From: Ceraceosorus guamensis
Lineage: Eukaryota; Basidiomycota; Exobasidiomycetes; Ceraceosorales; Ceraceosoraceae
Reading direction: 5' to 3'
Length of the DNA stretch: 64,000 bases
Assembly (NCBI RefSeq): GCF_003144195.1
Contig: NW_020289997.1
Location: forward strand, 434,001 to 498,000
Shown: in pieces, positions 56,806 to 64,000 of the stretch
Layout: each line of letters starts with the position of its first letter
Position numbering within the stretch: the stretch's first letter is position 1
The notes under the pieces: generated by a model
Databases searched by the model: none
Told to the model about the DNA's origin: nothing
Seen by the model: the letters and a program-made list of their open reading frames with translations, nothing else
Translations under genes and position numbers: made by a program

Positions 56806-58568
56806 CGACCAATGCTGCGGAAAAGGGTGAGGTCTTGGGGTAGCGTCGCGCCCTTTACAATGGTTGTACCGGCGGATGATGTTTCGTGCTGACTTATGCC
56901 GACGCAGTCAAAAGCCGACGTGAAGGAGGATGGACGAGAAAGATGAAGAGTGGACGAATCGATCAGGTGGATGGCCAAAGAGAATGGTGATAATAGTGGA
57001 TCAACAGCAGCGCGGGATCGCAGCCACTTTGAGGCGCGCGTGATGCAATCGGGGATCAGATGCCGAGGGCGGTGTGCGCGTGTGCGTGCATGCGATGCGA
57101 GGCGAGCCCGCCTAGAATCGTTGTGATTTTGATGCAAGATGGTGACGACACCAGACTGACGTATTCGGATTCTGATTCCAAGGTGTATCGCAGTTTTGAG
57201 TTGCGGTCTAGCGATTGCAGTTCGGGTCACGAGATTCAAGTCAAGTCTGAGTTGTGCGTCAGGTGCTCGCGCTCGATGAGGTGTGATGGTTATCCGGGTG
57301 CGCTGCGATGTCGAAGCGATGCTCGCAGCTGCTTGTATGCGCTTTCCAACCACGCGCTTGCCCCTGCGCAGATCACGCTTGCGTATAGCTCTACGACTCT
57401 TGACTGTGACTGCTGCATGTACGGTAGGTACGTAACATCAGCAGGACTCGTGACTTGATGTGACTGATGTGTGTAGCTGCCGCCTGACGCATCAAGTCAG
57501 CAGCAGCACGCAACAAACTCACCACAGCTAGCGCGTGATGCAGCCCCGGTGGATCGGCGCGATCACAGTCAGCAGAGTCACGAGTCAGTATCACGCTTCT
57601 ATCTCAGTTGAGTGCATATGCAATCGCCGCACGGGGCCGCACGGGGCCGCACAGCACCGCAGCTATAGCAGCTCACAAGCATGACGAGCAAGATTTAGCT
57701 GCCTAGCTGGGAGATCGCTGTAGCCAGAAGCGGCGGCTAGCTACAGCACGCCCGTGCTGGCACCGTGCACAGCTTGGCCTCCAGAACCCTTTTGCCCCGC
57801 TCAGGCACGAAACGAGGTCATCATTCTCTTTGAGTTGCATCGACACGCACAACTCAACACGACCTCACTCGACTCAACAACCCAAGCAAGGCCGCGAGCG
57901 AGCGCCTTCGCGAGCAGGTGGGGGGCCCCAATCAGCAGCCGAACTGCGCGACCAAGGCCCACAGGAACCACGAATTCATGTCTACTACGATTTCTGATCT
58001 CTTCCCCAGATGCGCGCACGACGTCATGCTGCGACCGTATGCTCACCATGCATCCGACGCTTGAGACTTTTTGCGCGCTTCACAAATAGCAGCTGAGATT
58101 GCAGCAAGTGCCCAGGAGGCCAATTGAAGGATGTCAGTCGTGAACATACTGCAGTGCACAAGGGGGTGTGCGGATGACCATTCGGGCGACCAAGATGAAT
58201 ATCCTCATGCGACGGACGCTTCACACCAAAAGCGCAGGATGAGAATGGACCAAGTGGCATTGCGGACGTCTACTACGACTGGGAAAAGCCTTGTAAAGTT
58301 CTCTCTATGGTATGCACAGAATGTAACTAAGATCTCGAGTGGAGACGACGTTGCATCGACAGTGTCCGAACGATGTTTCTGCGGCGGAAAAACATCCGGA
58401 ACGGAGAGTACGGAGAGAAGAGCGCGTGGATTTGGATGGTTACGATGACGCTTTATGGTACGTGATATAAAAGTTTTGAAGAGGCCACAATTCGTGGTGC
58501 CAAAGAGTTGACTAAGCCGTCAGCGATCGACGCTCGACGATCAAACCATTCGCAAAGTCGCGCTGGCA
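56806..58568. other. Intergenic region Dma-like gene / desaturase
   Basis: 1.76 kb between two minus-strand genes. It holds GAGTCACGAGTCA (57575-57587), GGACTCGTGACT (57444-57455), and a small GCACGGGGCC duplication (about 57626-57660). A plus frame from an ATG at 58131 runs 105 codons (MSVVNILQCTRGCADD) without recognisable domains; it is the only candidate for a gene here and is weak. Confidence 0.45.
57575..57587. repeat. GAGTCACGAGTCA dispersed motif (example copy)
   Basis: One of several copies of AGTCACGAGT scattered in gene-free DNA of this window (others near 189, 17501, 24186, 43368, 48411, 48847 and 57444). It is nearly self-complementary around CACGAGT/ACTCGTG. Confidence 0.5.
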
Positions 58569-60080
58569 TCACTCGGACAGAGCCATGCCTGAGTCGGAAT
58601 TGTCAGCGTGCTCCTTGGCAACGCAAGCTTGAGGTACACCGTTCGCGTTCCTGTAGAAAGCGACCGCATCGGTCTCCTCCACATATTTGCACTGGCTGAT
58701 GGACTTCCACAAGCTGATGAAGACGTTCTCGTCCGAAGACTGGTAGTGCTCTCCTAGACGTGCCTTGAGAGCCTCTGTGGCCTCCCAGGCGTGATAGTGA
58801 GGAATCTTGGAGGAGACGTGGTGAAGCACATGAGTCTCGGCGATTCCGTGGAAGAGGTAAGGTCCGACAGGTCCGAGCCACTTTCGGTCCACCGTGCAGA
58901 GAGCTCCGCGAGGGAAGGTCCAGGCTTCGGATGAGTAGTGGGGAACCACAGGGTCGGTGTGTTGCAAGAAAGTGATCATCACCAACCAGTGGTTAGTGAA
59001 AAGGTAGGGGATGCCATAGTATGCAAAGACCTCCCCGAAACCTCGGAAGTATGTCCAGGTGCCGAGTGCAGAGAGAGTCAGAGCAATGCCCAAGTCAGAG
59101 ATCAAAATCTGAGAGCGATGACGAGCGTCAAAGATGATGGCGTCGGGGTTGAAATGGTTGGTGCCTGACTTGGGATAGTGCAGCTGGCCAGAAGCGTTTT
59201 GCAAGAGATACAGAGGCCATCCAAGCAGCTGTTGAACAACGATAAAGATGAAGTTGTACAGAGGCGCATCCTCAAGCGTCTCGACCAACCACTCGCCCCA
59301 TGTCTCTTCAGACTCGGGCTTGTTCTGCTTTGCTGAGAGATCCTTGGACGTGTCCTCCGTAGCAGCGAGACCATCGAGTTGCTTCGCCACAAGGGTTTCG
59401 TCCTCGGCGTCCTGTGCAGCGGCGGCTTTCAGAGGCAGAAGACCCTTCTGAGCACGAGTGCGGGGAACGAACACCTCGTCACGAGTCAAGTGACCAGTGG
59501 CGGCGTGGTGCCGGGCGTGTGAGATGCGCCAAGAGTGGTATGGGACCAACAAAGCGCTGTGTAGGAACCAGCCAACAGTGTTGTTGATCGTCTTGCTGGC
59601 AGAGTAGCTCTGATGACCGCACTCGTGAGCGATGACCCAGATACCGGTGAACACCATGCCCTGCAGCACCCAGTAGGCGCTCCATCCTGCCCACGTAAGA
59701 GCGCTGGCTTGCTTTTCAGCGGAAACGTAGGGAGTGAGAGGAGAAGAAGCCAGATCAAGCTGTGCCACCGCAGGCTTTACGAGGGTGACCGCAGTCGCGA
59801 GTAGGCCAACAAGTATGAAATCGGCGAGCACGTACATGCTGGACTTCCAAGCACTGCGCTCGAAGCAGTGTGCCGGTATGGCAGACAAGAGGTCCTTGAT
59901 CGTGAGGTTGGGCACCTTGAACTGCTTCAGCTCATCTTGCTTGTACGAGAGAGCTTGACGATGAGACTGTCTAGCGTCCTTTCTGGCCTGAGCGGCGATA
60001 GCGACGCTTCCTTTGGCGGCACTGCCCTTGCCGTGCCTCTGAGTGGGGGCAGTCAGATTGGAAGCTGTCGCGGTTGACAT
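58569..60080 (-). CDS. Delta-12 type fatty acid desaturase (FAD2 family)
   Basis: A membrane di-iron desaturase that inserts a cis double bond into oleoyl chains (delta-12, possibly also omega-3) in the ER. A single exon encodes 503 residues. The three histidine boxes are HECGH at 152-156, HARHH at 188-192 and HVLHH at 417-421, with hydrophobic pairs at about 82-102, 132-152, 275-295 and 328-375. N-terminal VPNLTIKDLLSAIPAHCFER is typical of fungal delta-12/omega-3 enzymes, as is HYSSEAWTFPRGALCTVDR. Residues ~213-262 form an acidic Ala/Glu/Lys-rich loop (KAAAAQDAEDE, TEDTSKDLSAK) that is longer than I expect in this position. A TATATAA box lies 131 bases above the ATG, suggesting strong, regulated expression. 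It lies in tandem with the Dma-like gene. Confidence 0.93.
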   Translation of the reverse strand: MSTATASNLTAPTQRHGKGSAAKGSVAIAAQARKDARQSHRQALSYKQDELKQFKVPNLTIKDLLSAIPAHCFERSAWKSSMYVLADFILVGLLATAVTLVKPAVAQLDLASSPLTPYVSAEKQASALTWAGWSAYWVLQGMVFTGIWVIAHECGHQSYSASKTINNTVGWFLHSALLVPYHSWRISHARHHAATGHLTRDEVFVPRTRAQKGLLPLKAAAAQDAEDETLVAKQLDGLAATEDTSKDLSAKQNKPESEETWGEWLVETLEDAPLYNFIFIVVQQLLGWPLYLLQNASGQLHYPKSGTNHFNPDAIIFDARHRSQILISDLGIALTLSALGTWTYFRGFGEVFAYYGIPYLFTNHWLVMITFLQHTDPVVPHYSSEAWTFPRGALCTVDRKWLGPVGPYLFHGIAETHVLHHVSSKIPHYHAWEATEALKARLGEHYQSSDENVFISLWKSISQCKYVEETDAVAFYRNANGVPQACVAKEHADNSDSGMALSE

Positions 60081-62266
60081 TGTGAGCAGGGTGCGACTCT
60101 AGCTGAACAGAGAACAGAGTGGAAGGTGAACCGGGAGGGCGCGAGTGGTGTGATGGCAGACAACTCGAATGAAGTATAATTGAGGATGAACACGAAAAGT
60201 CGGATGTGTTTTATATACCGGGCGTTGCACAACTGGCCAGCGCACAGGCGCGTTGCTGAGAAGAATGAGGGCGAATTTCAGCGTGAGTCGAGACGGATGG
60301 CACGGGCACACTGATGATGAGCGAGCCAACGAAAGGCGTTTTCAGGCCGGGGCAGCTGGCCAGCATGTGCGTGCAGCAGAGCAGCCTGCGCATCAGTCGT
60401 CGGCAGTTGGATCGTCTACTCTGACTGGCGACTGTATGCATGCATGGGGTTGCCACGACAATTTGAATTTGTCTCATACAGCACCTCACCACCGCGGCGC
60501 GCGCAACCAGCATGTAACATATACCGCCCACCCGACTTTGACTCAGACTGTCCTGAAGCCTCGATCCGAAAGACAGGTCCGCAAAGCCGCGCGGCGACCC
60601 ATGATTTTAGGCGCAGACTGCAGAACATCCGGCCCATCATCAGAAGCGCGCGTGCATCATGCATGTGCGCACGCGCGCTCAGAAAGACGAAAAGCACACA
60701 TGATGATGGGGAAGCCATGGGCGGGGAGCATGCAACTCATGCATGCATCACGACGTTTAAAGTTTCTCGTGCCAAGAAGGCGGCTAATGATCAGTCAGCC
60801 ATTACAGGTCGCCGGAATAGCTGAAAGCGTGCGATATGGAGAAATCTGGATCTGATGAAGCAAATCACTGTGCGAGGTGAGAGTCAATAGCCGCGGTTCT
60901 GACGTTCGCCGCCCAGATGTTTAATCGACAATAAGCCATGCATGCAGTCAAAAGAGCCAAACAGTCGAAGATGGTCACTCACGCACCTTCACGGTTCCCT
61001 CAACTCAAGCGCTTACTCATACATACTCGACGGCGGGTCAACCTACGAAGCGTCTTCCTCAATTTAAGGACACCTCCGCGCGAGGCGGTACAAAATTTGA
61101 GCAGTCGCATGCGCGATACGTTTGTAAGTACACCAACAAGTCACAGCTAGGTCACCGATGATGCTGTTCCTCTGCGGGCGCTAAAGAGTTGCACCTCGTC
61201 TCGCATGTGGACTACAGCACCAGCAGACATACGCGATTGCTGGGCGAAGCACACACGCACTGCGGTGCCGGTCCGAAATGCTTTCTCTCGCGGAAGTTCG
61301 AATCGTCAATCATGAACGAAGTTCAAAAGTCGGAGAAGCGGCTGCATGTTGCTGCTGCTGCTGGTCCACAGCTTCGCCAGAATCAAGTATTCGGTGGCGA
61401 GGCGCATGCGGAGACGTGCACAGCCGGCTCATGACCGACCCCCCCAGCGACCTTAGCGTGAAAGCTCTGCTCTGCATCATGCACCTCGTCAATCCGCTTC
61501 CTTGTGCCTTCAAGCTTTACGCGTGACTGACGTTGAGCGAGGCTGTCGAACACCAGTCAGAGTCGAGATGAGATGATGTGAATGATGTCGAAGGTCTCGA
61601 CTTGGTCTGCGCGGCCGAGCAGGCGGGTTGCGCCGTCATCGTCGTGCAGGAGGCGCGCTACAGCGTACAGATGAGGGACAGGAAGCCAGATTCTTGGCCT
61701 TGTGCGCTCTCACGCGCGCATTGTTGCCACCTCGATTCACCATTCACGATTTGCTTGATTTCTTCCAGCGAGCCATGCGTGCCCAGCATGCATGCATTCA
61801 CGATACGAGGCCCACGGCGCGCTGTCACGCAAGATGCTCGACGATTCAGAGTTGGGGTGCATACATCTCCCTACACGGCCTTGCATGAATCAAAAATGGG
61901 TCCCCGATACCCGAGACCAAGGTCACGTGGTGTCTTGCGTCGCGAATCTTCTCGAGTCGTTCGTTGATGTCCTACTTGCCTCCACATCTTCGTGCTCGGC
62001 AGTGTCAATGGCGCAAAGACGCGCACGGAGCATTTTCCTCGCTTGGACCGGTTGGTCAATTCCATGCATGGTCGAGTACCGCACAGGTTCCAGCAAAGGT
62101 TGGACGTCCTGAAGGGTTTAGGGAGCTTGGGGTGAGATGTCAAGGCAGCCCCTTTTGCGGCCACACTCCGACTGTGTGGTTGCGATCACCACAACAATCA
62201 CCATCCCAACGAGGTACCTGATATCGCATTCATTGCCCTCCTTTGAACACCTCAAATTCCGCCAAC
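60081..62266. other. Divergent intergenic region desaturase/HSP31-like gene
   Basis: 2.2 kb with no supported gene. It includes GCATGC/TGCATGCAT-rich words (60440, 60735, 60933, 61790), a CTGCTGCTG run near 61350 and GGTCACGTGG near 61921. All open frames are short and without domains. Confidence 0.5.
60211..60217 (-). promoter_or_regulatory. TATA box of the desaturase gene
   Basis: Reads TATATAA on the minus strand, about 131 bases above the desaturase start codon. Confidence 0.5.
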
Positions 62267-63337
62267 ATGTCTGCCGGAAAGATTCTCGTGGTCTTCACAA
62301 GCCACACCAAGCTGATCGGCAATGACCACCCCACTGGTTACTATCTTCCAGAGGTACGTTTAGAAATATGATGCTGCTGTGCGTTTGTGCAAGACGTCAT
62401 TTGACTCGCGTTCCTCCAACCTCAGATCGCGCACCCTTACTGGAAGCTCAAAGCAGCAGGCTACGATCTGGTGGCAGCTTCGCCCAAGGGTGGAGAGGCT
62501 CCGCTCGATCAAGCATCCGTGGAAGCGTTCAAGAATGATGACGAGAGCGTCAAGTTCCTCAACGATACCGAAGCTCAACAGTGGGTCAAGAACACAAGAA
62601 AGCTGAGCGAGATTGGCGATGGATCGGAGTACAAGGCTCTCTTCTATCCTGGCGGCCATGGTCCTGTTGTGAGTGGCGCTTCCTCCCTTTCCTTTCTCAC
62701 CCATGACACTTGCTCATCCCACACTCCCCATCTCAGTTCGACTTGCCCATCGACGCCGATAGTCAGCGCCTCATCCAGGCTTTCTACGAGTCTGGTCGTC
62801 CAACCTCTGCGGTCAGTCTTCAGCAGGTCAAGGATACCTGTCTGATCTAGCTGATCAGACTTGTGCGCCTCTCTTCTCTTCAGGTTTGCCACGCCCCTGC
62901 CGTTTTCGCAGACGTCAAGCTAAAATCTGGCGCCTACTTGGTCAAGGGCAAGCGCCTGACGAGCTTCACTAACGAGGAGGAGGAGCAAGCCAAGCTCACC
63001 GACGCAATTCCATGGCTGTAAGTCCTGCCGTCGATGGCTCGCGTTGCATGCGCGCCCTCCATCTCATCCGATTTTTTGTTGCCTTCACCTCGTAGCGTCG
63101 AGACTCGTCTCGGCGAGCGCGGTGCTACTTTCGAAAAGGCGGACAAGCCCTGGGGCGAGAAGGTCGTCGTGGTGCGTACATGTTCCGTGCACGTAAGCCC
63201 AGCAGACGCCCATGAGCTAATTCCGCTTTGATTTTGTCCGTCCGCCGTGATGCATGCAGGATGGCAACTTGTTGACGGGTCAAAATCCAGCCTCGGCCGG
63301 CGCACTGGCTGATGCGATCCTTGCGCAGCTCAAGTAA
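62267..63337 (+). CDS. Hsp31/DJ-1 family glutathione-independent glyoxalase (glyoxalase III)
   Basis: Hsp31-type DJ-1/PfpI proteins convert methylglyoxal to D-lactate without glutathione and also act as stress chaperones in the cytosol. Six exons (62267-62353, 62426-62668, 62737-62811, 62884-63017, 63096-63171, 63260-63337) give 230 residues, the normal size. Key parts: SAGKILVVFTSHTK; E29 at the end of PTGYYLPE; HPYWKLKAAGYDLVAASPKG; YPGGHGPVFDLP; the nucleophile elbow AVCHAPAVF with C137 and H138 (split by an intron just before it); and the C-terminal DGNLLTGQNPASAG. The E-C-H catalytic trio is complete. Splice sites are regular except a GTCAGT donor after exon 3. Confidence 0.94.
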
Positions 63338-63701
63338 ATGGAATGATGCATCCCCTTCCGCAATGTCATTGACAGGAGCGTAAATGGCGACGTTGCGTGA
63401 AGCCTGAATCTCTCATTTCTACGCACTTCACTCGCCATCCTTCATCATCATCAGGCGAATCACTAGGCTGCAATGGCGTCATTCCCCAGACGTTTCGATT
63501 GCTTACATGTTGAACACTCACCTATTTGCATTCTCGCAACAACTGGGAGGGTGGGGGGGGGCGCGATCTAGGCGCGCTTTTCGCTCAGGCTCAGAGTACT
63601 GATACATCGCAGATTGTGGGATTATGTACACTTTGAACGAGGCTGCTGTGCGCAGCTTGCTGGTATTTCTGCGCGAAGCTTACTTGCGTTGTACAAGCTG
63701 T
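63338..63701. other. Convergent intergenic region at the right edge
   Basis: 364 bases with a G-rich run near 63545-63560 (GGGAGGGTGGGGGGGGG). No gene is seen. Confidence 0.45.
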
Positions 63702-64000
63702 TCAGCGCTGTGGAGGCGGTTGAGGACCTGCACCCCAGAGCCACTCCAGTGAGCCCAGTGGAGCTGGAGAAGGATCAAAAGACGCGGTCGATCCGTGCCA
63801 GACCTGTCCAGCCCAATCTTGAGCGGTGGTCGGGTTGCTTACGAAATGATGATAGCCTTGGTGATCCGTCGCTGGACCTGTCGGCCAGAATTGAGCCGTC
63901 GATTCCGTGGCAGAGTGATCTCCGTGAAGGTGCGGGGCAGCGCCTGGTGGCGGCATGCTAAACCCGAGGCCGGGTCCTGCGTGATGAGGTTCGTTGGAGG
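63702..64000 (-). CDS. Partial unrecognised protein, C-terminal part (continues past the window)
   Basis: A minus-strand frame enters from base 64000 and stays open to a stop at 63702, about 99 codons. It is rich in Gly, Pro, His and Ser (for example PHHAGPGLGFSMPPPG and GYHHF) and ends SLEWLWGAGPQPPPQR. A GTAAGC donor at 63842 just after GYHHF could instead end this exon there, with the true C-terminus encoded further left. No family is recognised. Its orientation keeps the alternating gene pattern of the window. An ATG at 63956 exists but the frame is open above it, so it need not be the start. Confidence 0.4.
   Translation of the reverse strand, partial: SNEPHHAGPGLGFSMPPPGAAPHLHGDHSATESTAQFWPTGPATDHQGYHHFVSNPTTAQDWAGQVWHGSTASFDPSPAPLGSLEWLWGAGPQPPPQR

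Noticed and set aside
58131-58448. 105-codon plus frame that would restore the alternating pattern
   Set aside because: Has an ATG but no recognisable motif or signal peptide; accepting it because it suits the pattern would be circular.
1-64000. Transposons, LTR elements, CRISPR arrays, rRNA genes
   Set aside because: No reverse transcriptase, integrase or transposase motifs, no long terminal or inverted repeats, and no regular spacer arrays were seen by eye; small or decayed elements could still be missed without a similarity search.

Overview
The window looks like nuclear DNA of a basidiomycete fungus, most likely of the Ustilaginomycotina (smut and smut-like yeasts). This is a judgement from gene content and style: genes are split by many short GT-AG introns, mostly 60-110 bases, with a strong GTGAGT donor and often a CTGAC branch site; proteins carry long Ser/Ala/Pro-rich disordered stretches; base composition is near even to slightly GC-rich. 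No rRNA, tRNA, CRISPR, retroelement or DNA transposon was recognised.

Left third (1-23.2 kb) is compact and rich in mitochondrial genes: 5' end of LSC1 (succinyl-CoA ligase alpha), IMP3 (U3 snoRNP), OXA1 (inner-membrane insertase), a large disordered protein of unknown role, UBA4 (sulfur carrier activation for tRNA thiolation and urmylation), ICP55 (mitochondrial X-Pro aminopeptidase), CRIPT, TAF9, FMC1 (ATP synthase assembly), a group II PLP decarboxylase and a mitochondrial-type succinate-semialdehyde dehydrogenase. An exact TCACGTGA palindrome lies in the upstream DNA of LSC1, OXA1, ICP55 and FMC1.

Middle (23.2-44.7 kb) is looser: a carnosine N-methyltransferase-like protein, a DUF836 glutaredoxin-like protein, a possibly myristoylated LURP-one-related/tubby-like protein, a Zn2Cys6 regulator with an unusual zinc cluster and an amino acid permease, separated by gene-poor stretches of 3-4 kb. 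One of these holds a candidate two-exon, cysteine-containing small secreted protein with its own TATA box; another holds a 507-base cysteine-rich open frame without a start codon.

Right third (44.7-64 kb) leans to lipids: a wax-synthase-like membrane acyltransferase, ERG2 (sterol C-8 isomerase), a peroxisomal 4CL-like acyl-CoA ligase ending in SKL and a delta-12 type fatty acid desaturase, plus an FHA-RING ubiquitin ligase of the Dma type, an Hsp31/DJ-1 family glyoxalase and an unrecognised partial gene at the right edge.

The most striking large-scale feature is gene orientation. Of the 22 adjacent pairs among the 23 firmer genes, 20 switch strand, giving an almost unbroken convergent/divergent alternation across 64 kb. 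All spliced models below were built by eye from splice signals and reading-frame continuity; none has transcript support here.
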